DNA from: Eurosta solidaginis
Taxonomy: Eukaryota; Arthropoda; Insecta; Diptera; Tephritidae
NCBI RefSeq assembly: GCF_040869045.1
Contig: NC_090320.1
Span: 145,164,941-145,228,940 of the forward strand
Length of the DNA: 64,000 bases
Direction: 5' to 3'
A model generated the notes under the pieces. That model saw nothing but the letters and a program-made list of their open reading frames with translations. It made no database searches and had not been told where the DNA came from. A program made the translations under genes and the position numbers. Each line of letters starts with the position of its first letter. The first letter of the stretch is position 1. Of this stretch, positions 49,090 through 59,780 are shown in pieces.

Positions 49090-49112
49090 ACATCCACGGA
49101 CGCACACACAAA

Positions 49113-50575
49113 TCAACCACCACGATCACCACCACGTCTCCGTTTAAACAGCTCCAAAGCATACCTATTGAGCAAATCAATAATCCGACTAGTGGAGAGC
49201 GCTCCACTTACATCAACCCTTCCCTCTTCAAAACAAATTCCCCAACTACCCATATCCCTTATGTCCGAGTACTCCAGACACTCACACAACACATGCACCC
49301 ATTCCTCCCGCAACGCACCACATACACACCCCTCCGTTTCGCTCAAGCTCCTCTTATGCAAGAATGCATTAAGAGGACCATGACCCGTAAGCAGAAAGCC
49401 CAGACTGAGATTAAGTCTGTAGTCTGGACTTTCCGCCACAAATGAAACGTCCCGGATATACTCGTACGTTACCCTGCCGTTGGGACTATTGTCCCAACGC
49501 TCCTGCCACTTCCCTCTGACCACCCCCTCTAACCGACGCCTATTTGCCAACGATCCACTCTCCACATTATCGTCGGCGGCCCATTCATCCTTCAACAGCG
49601 GCAAACTTGACCTCCTTCTCAGCCTGAAAGAAACAGCAAGCTGTATAACTATCAGGTCGAGAGGGGGTGAACCAAGAAGCACCTGCATCGCCTCCGTGGA
49701 AACGGTACGACACAAGGGCAAGCATGGGAGCATCATGTACCTCTGTATGCTCAGCACGCGCCTCAGACCATGAGCAGTCATGACCGTTCGGTACCATATG
49801 GCGGCACCAAAAGTAGCGCAGGCTACGAACAGACCACGATATATCGTACGAACGACATCTTGTTCCTGACAGCATCCAAGCGTGGAAGGAAGTTCATTCG
49901 CTCACCCATTGTCAGCCCCAGGTATTTGACTTGAGTCGCATACCTGATGCTGACCCCGCCGATGCGGACAGTCGGTGGGCGATTCCGTGACAATCTGCCT
50001 TTCAGCAGCATTGTCACGGAAATCTCTACTCCAACGTGGGCGCCCCAGCCAGCCACTATTTCACATAGGGACTCGCTGGTGCGCTCAACGCTGGCGCGAG
50101 AATCCCCCTCTATTAATAAGAGGTCATCCGCATATGCGCAGAGTTTGCAAAGATGCTCGAGTTGCCTGGTCCGTATATATGGACCACAGATGGATCCCTG
50201 CGGACAACCTCAAGCCACCTCCCTTTCCACACTTTCACAGGCACCAACGACAGAAGCTCGTCTGTCCGAGAAATAGCTCCGCCATAAGGAGACTTCCGGG
50301 CAGCCGAGCTCCACTAACCGTTCGATAACCCTGTCCCAGCGCAGGAAGTCAAACGCCCCGCTGAAGTCAATAAATATGCCTAAGACATATTTATTGGAGC
50401 TTCTCTCAACACAGTCTTGGACATGCATCCAGGCTTCTTCAATGTGTGTCCTTTCGGAATCCAAACTGTCTATCCGACTGGTTACCCCCAATTAGCTCCG
50501 GAAGCCCCTCAACTATAACCCTCTCCAGCACTTTGCCAATAACTGGAAGAAGGCTGATGTCTCGTCTCGGCGATG
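49113..50575 (-). pseudogene. R1-like reverse transcriptase and C-terminal domain
   Basis: DISLLPVIGKVLERVIVE, QSDRQFGFRK, IEEAWMHVQDCVERS, LGIFIDFSGAFDFLRWD (motif A), RSYFSDRRA, then after a stop GCPQGSICGPYI (motif B) and LCAYADDLLL (catalytic box near 50125), GVEISVTMLLKGRLS, YLGLTMGERMNFLPRL. After frame changes: STEAMQVLLGSPPLDLIVIQ, GKWQERWDNSPNGRVTYEYI, LSLGFLLTGHGPLNAFLHKR, and the CCHC-like CVCGALREEWVHVLCEC. This is the R1-clade order. Breaks: a stop before motif B, a deletion between motifs B and C, and frameshifts near 50060 and 49850. Confidence 0.88.
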
Positions 50576-50639
50576 CGTGTTCTCTCTTTTCCGCGTGTGG
50601 CTGGGGGCCGTGAATCTGGATCGAAGGGATTTGTTTTGT

Positions 50640-51069
50640 TGTTGGCTGGGATAGCGTAGCGGATTTCCCCTCTTCTTCATTCACTTCTCTCTCCTGCTCC
50701 AAGATCTTCGCTTGATTTTCTTGTGCGTTTGGCTCGCACATATGCGTTCAGTACGCGACGCAGTTCGTCTACGGTTTGGCCTTCCACACTGATTCGGTGT
50801 TCCCTGCACTCCTCGATCAGCCTCTTCCTCTTCAGTAGGTAGATCCAGTTCAGCGAGTCGGTGTTCAGCGTTGTACCTTCGGGGGCCGGTGTGTTTGTTG
50901 TGTCTGGTGGTGTGTTCGTCGTACCCGCTCCGGCATTGTTGGTGGTTGTTGTATTTGGTTTTCCACTGTCATCTGCGGAGGAGGGCCTTCTCGGGCGCCA
51001 TTTATGAGTAGGGTTTTGTCGAAGGCTGAGGTAACACTCAGTCAATCCAGGGTCAAGTAGCGGTCCCAC
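50640..51069 (-). pseudogene. Retrotransposon ORF1 start with SAP-like helices
   Basis: A Thr/Asn/Pro-rich N-terminus, then SLNWIYLLKRKRLIEECREH and VDELRRVLNAYVRAKR, a SAP-like helix-turn-helix pair seen at the front of some LINE and Gypsy gag proteins. The frame ends at 50677 after a basic stretch. Downstream gag zinc knuckles are absent because the sequence jumps to the reverse transcriptase. A nucleic-acid-binding role is inferred from the fold. Confidence 0.65.
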
Positions 51070-51099
51070 AAACCCCTACTTAATAAGAACACAGTAGTT

Positions 51100-51480
51100 A
51101 TGTGTTAATGACGAATACACACACACACAGCTTGAAGGGTAGTGAGAGCAGCAGTTTTCCGTACAAAGATAGCGAGGGAAGGAGGCGAGCGGCGGCTAAC
51201 GGTCGTTGTAATAGCGGAGGGGTCGGTACGGCGGTTGAACGGCGGTGCAGTAGCGGGCGGGTTGGTACGGTGGTCCGGAGGCAGCGGCGGGATCAGCACG
51301 GCGGCCGGACGGCGGACAGTATTAGCGGACGGTTTGGTGCAGTGATATTGGTGCAGTGGCGGGAGTAGCACGGTGGCTGGACGGCGGACAGTATTAGCGG
51401 ACGGATTGGTACAGGGGTATGCACGCAGTGGCGCGATTAGCACGGCGGCTGGACGGCGGACAGTATTAGCGGACAGTTAA
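51100..51480 (-). repeat. GC-rich tandem repeat in LINE leader
   Basis: ACAGTATTAGCGGAC recurs near 51317, 51388 and 51463 with ACGGCGG and GTGGCGGGA words between, a period of about 70-75 bp. The same word appears at 53645. It lies upstream of the ORF1 on the minus strand, so it is probably its 5' leader. GC content is far above the surroundings. Confidence 0.65.
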
Positions 51481-51748
51481 TGCGTGCTTAACGTGAGTAC
51501 CTGTCTGCGAAGACCTACCCCACGGTGTCAAACACAGATCAGTGTCCGTTGATCTTCGGCCCAACAAGTTGGTACCAATCGGTGAGCTAGGTGTTCAAGT
51601 CGACCAGCCTTGGTTTGGCCGGGGAGGACTATCCACCCTCCCCTTCCGTTTCGGGTTAATAGCACCCGGTTGCACGGCAACTCCGTCGCGAGTTCCGTGC
51701 TTGTCTCAGTGTCCCTCTTTCATTCTTTGAATGAATGAATGAATGAAA
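51481..51748 (+). mobile_element. LINE 3' end with TGAA repeats
   Basis: CGGTGTCAAACACAG, TTCAAGTCGACCAGCCTTGG, GGTTAATAGCACCCGG, then TTTGAATGAATGAATGAATG. Short tandem tails of this kind end several LINE families. No coding part attached. Orientation plus, judged from the tail. Confidence 0.5.
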
Positions 51749-53566
51749 TATCTCGACCTCTGATTGACAAGTCAATCAGATTGAGATATTGTGTTTTGTC
51801 GCAATTGAGGAATGTGACCAACCTTTTCTGTCCTGCAGTGTTACAGCAATGTATAATACATTGTTGACGACGGAGCTGATTTTACTCAGACACAGCTTGA
51901 AGGCGGCACCTCCTTCCAACGCTACGCACCACCATGTTATGATCAAAAACGCCCGTTCGCCGTGAACCAACTACCGACGTGACCTATCAGCGCAAGTGTC
52001 TTTCCTTAAGCATGAATAACTACTTAAATGTTCCATAGAGTGAGAGCGTCATATAATTCCTTGTGAATAAAACTATCTGTGTTCCTAGGCGACAGACAGC
52101 GGTGCTCACAAGTACTTACGACACAAACACTCGCAAGATACATCTTCACTAATCATGGTACTAAACCACTTGCGCATCAAGACACATCTCGCTAGTCACC
52201 GGTACTTGTGCGTTTATGATCATGTTGCAACTGAACCCAGCTAAACGTTCTATTCAGTTTTATCTGCAACTTTGATCTGCATTATTTGCCACATTATATA
52301 TGCCCACATATTCATCGTTATTTGCTACTGTGGTATACAACTTCTAATAACTTGCTTTGTTGTATAATCTTCCTAATTATTCTTCAATTAAGCTCCGTTT
52401 TTATCCACAATTTAGGGCTGTGGCCAACCTTTTCAACCATAGACCTGTGTTGGGGGGCTTCCCCGCCTCAGCAATATCCTTGCAACAGCAGCTCGCCACA
52501 CTGCAATGATCTAACAACGTTAAATCTGCCACATTTTTGGATGTGGCCATCCATTCTGCGAACGCCTATTCGCAAAGCAGTCTGAAGCCGCTTCAAACAT
52601 CTCAAAAGACGAGATGAGCACCGGCCCACTCGTACAATTATTGATTGTTTTCGGCTGACAATATACATACGTTTCCACATCTCTCAACGGTTTACACTCC
52701 GGTTGCCACAATTATGGGATGTGACCAACTCTTTCATCTGCCCCTCAGGGTCAGTTTTTCAATGAAATTTGGGTATACTGTGACAAGCAAGAGACCGAAT
52801 TCCCTTGGGTCTTGCGCCCCCAAGGGAAAACAAGTATACTCAGAGCATGTGTCATAAAGTCAACTCTTAATTGAAACCACAGCCCCCGCGATGCTCCCAA
52901 AAGGGGGCCATCCCAGGACAGGAGATGAGATCTGAATGCAAGCATCGTACGATGCAGTGCATCAGGTCAGAACTGGCTTTTCCTGCTCCCGCGGTAGCAG
53001 TTTTTATAAAGACCATGCCTAGGGTCCCACAGGGTGATACCCGCGTCCACCCTGCTCCCTTTCGAGTAAAATCACCTTACTCGTGGATTGGTTAGCCATG
53101 GTATGTAACATGGCAACCCTAGATTATGTCCGAAAAATGACAAATATCAAACAAACAAAAAAAGCAGTTGAACAGTTGAAGAGAAGAGCTCGGTCGTGTT
53201 GATTTAAGAACAAAGTTGAATTTTTAAAAAAGTTGTAATTAATAATTTGAAAATCCAAATCGCTTAAACAAGTTAAATTCACTATATTTTCGTAATATGT
53301 TTACTTTATTAAATTTGATCAGTGCGAAGTTGCGGCAATTACTTCTGGATATAATTTAGATGAGCTTAAAAAATTTAAAGCTAATATTTTTCTAACCTTT
53401 AACTAATATTACCTAAATATCTAAATCTAATACTACTTGAAATAAATGAAGCTAAATTTGAGAAAAACTGAAATAAAACTGAAATATTTCTAGTAATAAA
53501 CTAAGGTAACATCTCTACTTATTTACATGGGGGCTCAACCCCCAACATCTCAACATCTCTACTTAT
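51749..53566. other. Non-coding stretch with repeated CCACA/TGTGG motif
   Basis: No gene recognised. A palindrome lies at about 51752-51788 (TCTGATTGAC, then GTCAATCAGA). A motif of the form CACAATTT..GG.TGTGGCCAACC recurs near 51800, 52405, 52528 and 52705, suggesting a degraded repeat. 52870-53100 is GC-rich, 53100-53500 AT-rich. CATCTCTACTTATTTACATGG is present twice (near 53512 and 53552) in slightly different contexts. Confidence 0.4.
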
Positions 53567-53905
53567 TTACATGGTATTATGGTCGCCTTTTACGACCGGT
53601 ATACCTACCGTTGGCATATTCTAACCCCTAACCCACAGGGGGAAGTATTAGCGGACAGATGGATGTAGCGGTATGGACGCAGTGACGGCGGTAGGGTAGC
53701 GACGGCAACAACAGGGCGACGGAGCGCGTACCAGTGGCGTGGCCGAGGCGGGGTGTCGGTACAAACGTTCTACCTGATTACCTCTTAGGGGGGTTACCAT
53801 GGTGGACCGGTCGGGGCGTAGGGGAAAAGGGCCGGATGGTCATATGGCGGCGAAGGTGAAAAAGGGTTACAGTGGGGGTCTCAGGCGTTACAAAGTTTAG
53901 GGTGA
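53567..53905 (-). repeat. GC-rich LINE-leader-like segment
   Basis: AGTATTAGCGGACAG at 53645 ties it to the repeat at 51100-51480. On the minus strand it is followed by CCCCTGTGGGTTAGGGG, a leader-like sequence. No frame of interest. Confidence 0.45.
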
Positions 53906-54375
53906 ATTTTCAATACGAAGTTAAAGTAGCGAAATGATGAACGAATTTAGCTTTGATATGTAGATGTTCGTTCATTTATGCAAAATAATTTTAAATGAAA
54001 GAGATTTAACCCAGCATCAACTTGTGTTCCAATGAGTTTTAAAAGTTGTTAAACTTATTTAGTATAGTTGTTAGACTTATTTAGTATAATTAGTATAGTT
54101 TTATACTACTTAAGTCGATTTATACAATGTAGTTGGTTTTTTTTTGTATTTCAGTATACAAGTATTGAGTATAGATTTATATGACAATTCAATTCTTTTT
54201 TTTTTTGTGTTTGTTTAGAGTACTTTGTACAATTAGTTGAAAATTTTGTTACCTTAAATTAAAGTTTTCCTAGGAATGTTTTTGTTTTGTTACAATAAAG
54301 ATGAAAAAACGTATAATATAGTTTTGATTTTTATTTTTTTAATTAATATTTGATTTTAGCGACCTTTATACGTTT
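53906..54375. other. AT-rich anonymous DNA
   Basis: No gene seen. TTATTTAGTATA occurs three times near 54055-54095. Confidence 0.4.
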
Positions 54376-54441
54376 AAATGTAAAGTTTTTATTTTGCCGG
54401 CTCTAGGTCAAAAGTAATAAAACGATTTGATTTTTTATTTT

Positions 54442-54484
54442 CCCAATATATTTCGATCACCTTCGGAGATCTTCATCAGGGGGC
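54442..54484 (-). ncRNA. Hammerhead-like ribozyme core, 3' end
   Basis: Minus strand: CCC, CTGATGA, A, stem GATCTCC-GAA-GGTGATC (one mismatch), GAAA, TATATT, GGG. CCC pairs with GGG as stem I; stem III is minimal. All invariant core residues are present. Confidence 0.55.
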
Positions 54485-54599
54485 TACAACAATAATAAAC
54501 AATTCAGCCTAGTTTGAAATAACTAACAATAATAACTAAATAAACCATCCTATGTATATAATCACATTCATATTTATATACATACATACATTTATATTT

Positions 54600-55316
54600 T
54601 TATTTTGCTAATCTGCGTCCGTTCGGTTCGCCATGTAGCTTTGAACTAAGTTTCCACGATTCTAGCAAGTGTCTGTAGATATGTGAACAGCCGTCGGTAT
54701 CTATTTTATAGTTAAGTCTCTTGTTTATTGGTGTGTTTGTTATGTGGAGCATTTCTAAAGTGAAGCGTTTTTTGTAATTTTGCTCTGTTTGAAGTATGCT
54801 CACTGCTTCGAAATCTGGTTGATGGCCGCTCTCTGCACAGTGGGCCGCAAGTGCAGTTTTTTGCGTGTTACTAGCTGCTCTGCATTTTATATCAGATCGG
54901 TGGCCTGATATCCTCGTTTTCAATTTATTCTTAGTTGTACCTACATACTCTTTGTTACATTTATCGTTTTCATTTCCAGCGCATGTAATTTTGTATACAA
55001 TGTTGTTTTTGTCTAATAATGCTACTTTACTTTTCATGTTGTTGTAGAAAATATTCGTCGTATAGGCTGGTTTATGTGCAATTTTGATGTTTTCCTTGTC
55101 ATATATGTCGGAACCTTTTAATCTGTCGGAGAAGCCTGGTATATATAACATCGATTTGTACTTTGTAGTTGTTTTTTCTCCGTTTTTGGGTATTTTTATT
55201 TCACTGTAAGCTTTTATCATCCTCCGTATAATTCCATGAGGGAAGTCATTCATTTTTAGTATATTTGCAATTTTTCTTTTGTTTTCATGGCGAACCGAAC
55301 GGACGCAGATTAGCAA
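54600..55316 (-). CDS. Penelope C-terminal GIY-YIG endonuclease (partial)
   Basis: Open for 238 codons. The first 10 lie in the inverted end and are not native. The native part: a basic linker, NIVYKITCAGNENDKC (residues 105-120), KEYVGTTKNKLKTRISGHRS (122-141) with YVG, the catalytic-type Arg and His, HCAESGHQPDFE (159-170), RFTLEMLHITNTPINKRLNY (184-203) and HIYRHL (212-217). This is the Penelope GIY-YIG nuclease with extra Cys/His residues, intact in frame. The reverse transcriptase is missing, so it cannot retrotranspose. Some host or trans role is possible but unsupported. Confidence 0.88.
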   Translation of the reverse strand: MLICVRSVRHENKRKIANILKMNDFPHGIIRRMIKAYSEIKIPKNGEKTTTKYKSMLYIPGFSDRLKGSDIYDKENIKIAHKPAYTTNIFYNNMKSKVALLDKNNIVYKITCAGNENDKCNKEYVGTTKNKLKTRISGHRSDIKCRAASNTQKTALAAHCAESGHQPDFEAVSILQTEQNYKKRFTLEMLHITNTPINKRLNYKIDTDGCSHIYRHLLESWKLSSKLHGEPNGRRLAK

Positions 55317-55545
55317 AATAAAAATATAAATGTATGTATGTATATAAATATGAATGTGATTATATACATAGGATGGTTTATTTAGTTATTATTGTTAGTT
55401 ATTACAAACTAAGCTGAATTGTTTATTATTGTTGTAGCCCTCTGATGAAGATCTCCGAAGGTGATCGAAATATATTGGGAAAATAAAAAATCAAATCGTT
55501 TTATTACTTTTGACCTAGAGCCGGCAAAATAAAAACTTTACATTT
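55286..55545 (+). repeat. Inverted terminal arm of the Penelope element
   Basis: Reverse complement of 54376-54635. Differences seen include AAGCTGAATT against the left arm's GGCTGAATT and CCTCTGATGA against CCCCTGATGA. Confidence 0.9.
55438..55479 (+). ncRNA. Hammerhead-like ribozyme core, inverted end
   Basis: Same core as 54442-54484 but with CCT instead of CCC before CTGATGA, so one stem I pair becomes a U-G wobble. Confidence 0.5.
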
Positions 55546-55990
55546 TATTTTTTTTCTTATGTAAGGGTTGTTTACTTTATGTTACTTTTTGTAATCTATT
55601 TTTGCGGATTGTTTTTGACTTTTTAGTATCTTTGTCAAAGATTGTTACATTTACACCATCCACCTGTTCTTTTTGTATTGGAAGCATATCGTTTACTTCG
55701 ATATTTGAAGTACGTGATATTCGATCAATGGTTTCTTTCTTTTTAGCTCATTTTGGATCAAACCGGTTTTCTACCATGTGTTAGCTCAAAGGGAGTAAAT
55801 TTATTATCGAAACAGTATTGGATGTTGTACTGTGCAAGAAAGTAAAGTACTTTAAATATGTATCCCAATCAGAGAAATTGTCGTTAGGATATGCCCGTAG
55901 GTTTCCATTAAATACTCAATGGTTACATTCTGTTGAGCCAACAGTTTGGTGATGATACGCTGTCAAATAGTCATGTTTGATATTCAAAAG
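55546..55990 (-). pseudogene. Gypsy integrase, distal part
   Basis: The minus strand reads KHDYLTAYHHQTVGSTECNH, with the third catalytic Glu in the TVGSTE block, then NDNFSDWDTYLKYFTF and, after a frame break, TPFELTHGR-like sequence. It continues exactly the integrase frame that stops at 59389; the two parts are separated by the insertion at 55991-59388. Stops (after CNH, and at RKPV) show decay. No LTR is recognised below 55600. Confidence 0.85.
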
Positions 55991-58900
55991 CATTGTTTAC
56001 TATATAGTTTGGCAGCTTTAATAGAGCTTATGTTGCGAATAGAGTGGAAGGCAGTGGAATAGGCAGACGAATGTCATATAATGAAGGAATTGATGTTCGG
56101 TGGTTTTTCAAAATTTGCCCGAAATCCTGAATCACAAAAGGGAGTGTAGTTAAGTACGAAAATGAAAAAATGTAGTTAGGTTTTGCTCCTTTTTTAGCAG
56201 GAGATTTTCATTTTAAAAATGTAATATATAAACCAATCTTCCTTCTATTACTTATTTTATCTATGGAGCTTCACATGCACTTTATAAAAACGTGCTTTTT
56301 ATTTTTACGAACTTATTCCTGAATGAAAATAAATGAAACACGTATTGATATAAGCATTAATCATGTTTCTTACTTCTTAAATGTTCTTCTTAAATATTAT
56401 CCGTGTTTTTTAACACGCGTATATCCCTTTACGCTTAAACTTTATATGGACTGCTAAGCGATAAACATTAAATACACCTCTGAAATTGCTGCGCATAAAT
56501 TTTGTCCTACTAAATTTCAATACGCATTATACTCAGATGTAAATGAAATATGTGTCTTTGTTTCACCCTCTACACTAATTCTATGTATTCTATGTGTGTC
56601 CACAATTCATCGCAACTGATTCAGCTATATGTGATACCCTATGGCCATCAGAGCGTTACGTCTCCGCTTTTCGGTACACCCTGTTGCTGTAGCTAGTTGT
56701 TTAACCACAGCCGCTAGAGGGGTCTCCTAAGCATTATCTAAGCGAGGATAAGCGTTTTTTTACACGCGCAAACGAAACGTATACGCGCGTGTTAAAAAAC
56801 ACGGCTATTATAAATGTGTTAAAAGTAGCAGGACTAAAATAATATTGACAAATCTGATATGTCAAACTAATTTTATATAATAAAAATGTTTTCATAAATT
56901 GCATGCATTTTATACATATGCATTATATTTTAAATTTTCTCTAACTTTTCGTTTTGTACTGACTAAATTTTGATTATGCATAACTTTCTTTGGCTATATA
57001 AGCTAACAATTCCAGGGGCCGTTTTCACCATCTTCGGTGAACGCTAACAAACACTTTATTTGAAAGAAATCATTCAGAGATTCGTCAAATAAGGGTTACT
57101 TTAAAATAACGGACGTTAAAAGTTCCCCTGTCAAATGAGGAAAAATGAAATACAACTATTTTTATAACATGAAGATAGATATAAAATTTATTGGGAATCG
57201 CACTGCGACCGTTGATCTATTGTGCCCTCATCAGATTGCGTTGCGTTCCAGGAAGATATATTCCACCGTCTCTCCTGATCGATCACGAAATCGACATGAA
57301 TACAAAATTATGTTTTTTATTTAGTTGAACGGCGATAGAAAATCATTTTTTTTCTAAAATGCAAGAAACTTCAAAGAGAACGTAAGTTCTTAATTATTTG
57401 TGTGTTGCTTTGACGTTGGCGTTGCGTTGCTTATGGGTTGAAGCAATTAAAGCACGTGTGTTCAAAGTCAGATGAGGACGCAACGCAAGTGCGAAAACGA
57501 CGCAAAAGTTACCTTAAGCGTATTTGCTTTAGGTGTTATTTATCAATATTAATTAAAAATGTTAGATCTCCTAAAAAGTTGAACTTAGGCAAGATACACA
57601 AGAGGCGTAGCATCGTAGACGCCTGCAAAATATGGCATGCAGCTAAGATCTCTCTACACCTCAAGATTGCTTATGATGTGTCTAATACGCGTCTATGAAG
57701 CTACGCCTCGTGTCCATCTTCTCTTAGATTATATTTCAAAAACATTTTTTTTAGCTTTAAACATTTTTCATAATATTCATGTAGATGTCTACTACTATGG
57801 CAGTCGCTTGCATACTACTATTTCATTATTTAAAAAAAAATATTAATCCGGAAAAATGCAACCTTACCACGTGCATTTTCAAACACGGTTGCCACACCAT
57901 AATGTCATTTGGGACCAAAATTTATCGAAAAAAGGACCAGACCTCAAAAAAAAGGACCAAATTTTAGTTTTATTTTATTGGTATACAAACAATTCGGCAA
58001 GTTACTAGAGTATCGTATTTGTTGTAAAAAACGAAAATTGTAGGATGTTTCAGGGGTGTCCTATACAAAATTTTAATAAAGGAGACACTTGGCTTTAGTT
58101 CAAACTGCACAAACAAAAATAAAGTGTACCTTTAGGTATCACATTTTCAAATTTTTAGGATAAGACTATGTCTTTCACCAATCTAACGTTGCGAACCTAG
58201 TTTTGCTTGATTGCAATGAAATAAAATGTATAGCGCAGTTAGGTTTTAGTAAGGAACGGTTAAAAAATTTGCGTTGTGGCAAACACAATAAATCATAAAT
58301 GAAACTAAGCAATTGTGTTAATGCTATTTTTATAGATGCTTTCATTTTCACTCACAGTTTAAACTTCATACCAGAGCCTAGATTCAGTAAGTGTGAGTTT
58401 TGAACTCAGACTAAAAATGAAGCTTCTTAAAAGTTTCAACTGTATAATAATTGAATACCGATCGAAATATCTAAACACTAAAACAAGTCTTTTTCTGATA
58501 AGTGCGTTGTTTCAATCAAATGAAATCATGTGTTTGTCGGAACATTCGACACTTCATTTTTAATGCCTCGCCTAAATTATCTCCCAAGTGAAATGTCATT
58601 GTTCTGCTACATTTCATTGATAGAGCAATTTTCGTGGTAAGAATTCCATTGGAGTAAATTGAAAATTATATGTGGGTAATAGATTTGGGGCAATTTTTTT
58701 AGCAGTGTTTTCAGGTTTTGTTTCAGTGAAAAAGAAATAAAAGTACCAAAACCGTGCCGAAAAAGACCCAAAATAGAGAAAAAGCGACCAGTGGACCATA
58801 TAGGGGTTGAAGGGAATGGACTGAAGTGGCAACCATAAGCTTCCACATCAAATACATATACATATAAGTACTTCGACATTACGAAATACATTGTCGCGTT

Positions 58901-59388
58901 GTGAGGGTATTTTATGAGTATTTTTGCATAATAGCTTTTTGACCACCACAATACCACAGATTAAGTATAAAATTTCACAAAAATAATACATTTTTTCGAA
59001 AAATCACACAGAATATCCGCAATCATTGTTTACGAATTTAGAAACAATGAGAATGGCAAATACGAAGGTGTATGAAATGTAATGTCAAAACGTATATGCA
59101 CATGGTTGTATTTATATGCACGAAAATGCTTTAAAATCGCATGAAATTGTAAAATAAAATTCAAAAATAAATGATAAGAATTTTAATATAAATAAAAAGA
59201 TTCTTTTACTAACAACAAAAACGCCTTATATATTCTATATAGTAATCAATTGGTAAGGATTATCTCACTTTAAAATTTAAGCTAAATAATCTAAAGTTTT
59301 TTTTGAAACTGAGTCGAGAACTGTGCGTGTGAGTGTGCGAATTTCACCGATCAGCTGTTAGTTGCGCTACTTGGTAAAATTTACTATG
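55991..59388. mobile_element. 3.4-kb insertion in the Gypsy integrase, 8-bp target duplication
   Basis: Flanked by TTCAAAAG at 55983-55990 and 59389-59396. With one copy of the 8 bp and the insert discounted, the integrase frame is continuous, so the boundaries are exact. An 8-bp duplication fits hAT or P-type DNA transposons. The ends (CATTGTTTACTA and, inverted, CATAGTAAATTT) are only loosely alike. No transposase is recognised; open frames at 57438-57698 (+, 86 codons, basic) and 58607-58957 (-, 116 codons) resemble nothing I know. A MITE lies within (56401-56804). Confidence 0.75.
56401..56804. mobile_element. MITE with hairpin-forming terminal repeats
   Basis: Starts CCGTGTTTTTTAACACGCG and ends CGCGTGTTAAAAAACACGG, 404 bp. 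The terminal repeat is itself self-complementary (CGTGTT/AACACG). Flanks ATTATT-like on both sides suggest, but do not prove, a TA-rich target duplication. No coding sequence. Confidence 0.75.
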
Positions 59389-59780
59389 TTCAAAAGTTTC
59401 ATAAGTTCTGCAATAATTTCATTCTTATATTCGGTACCTAAATCTGACCTGATGGATTTCATAGGACCATATATCAAAATAAAACTCGAAAATTGCTGAA
59501 GCTATTGTTTTGGCGCTTTTATCTGGCACAGCTATTGTTGCCAGATATTTTGTTAAATCGCATATAATGGTAACTGGAAACTCGGTACCGTATTTAGATT
59601 CTTGTAAGGGTCCAATTGTATCAATAACAACTATATCGAACGGTTTACTTGGCGTTGGGGTCAGTACTAAATTTTCTTTGATTTTTGGTTTGACTTTGTT
59701 TACTAAACATTTTTGACAACTTTTAACGAATTTGGCAATGTCAAGAGTCATGTTTTTCCAAAAGTATTTAGTTCGAATTT
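59389..59780 (-). pseudogene. Gypsy integrase, zinc and proximal core part
   Basis: KSCQKCLVNKVKPK (CxxC of the zinc domain), then DIVVIDTIGPL (first catalytic Asp) and TIICDLTKYLATIAVPDKSA. After a frame change near 59460 comes IRSDLGTEYKNEII (second catalytic Asp). The frame is cut at 59389 by the 3.4-kb insertion; the Glu block lies at 55900-55985. Confidence 0.85.

Larger units (their letters stand above)
49021..51500 (-). mobile_element. R1-like LINE with internal deletion
   Basis: On the minus strand, a GC-rich repeated leader (51100-51480), an ORF1 start (50640-51069), a joint directly into the reverse transcriptase (about 50570), then the C-terminal domain to 49113 and a 3' region with a 15-C run. 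The endonuclease and much of ORF1 are lost. It joins the I/LOA-type LINE near 49020 in the same orientation. Canonical R1 sits in 28S rDNA; no rDNA is seen here, so this is an R1-like relative or a stray copy. Confidence 0.82.
54376..55545 (-). mobile_element. 5'-truncated Penelope-like element with inverted 260-bp ends
   Basis: Arms 54376-54635 and 55286-55545 are inverted copies of equal length with only a few differences that I can see. The arm includes the end of the protein (LCGEPNGRRLAK region), TGTATGTATG tracts and a hammerhead-like motif. Between them is the C-terminal endonuclease part only. Penelope elements are known for a 3'-end copy placed, often inverted, at the 5' end, which this matches. 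The similarity of the arms says the insertion is young. Confidence 0.88.

Noticed and set aside
48781..50328. Long plus-strand open frames (200, 128, 109 and 117 codons)
   Set aside because: They are shadows of the minus-strand LINE reading frames in GC-rich sequence.
51105..51443. 112-codon minus frame in GC-rich repeats
   Set aside because: Its repeating Pro/Ala/Arg pattern simply follows the 70-75-bp tandem DNA repeat.
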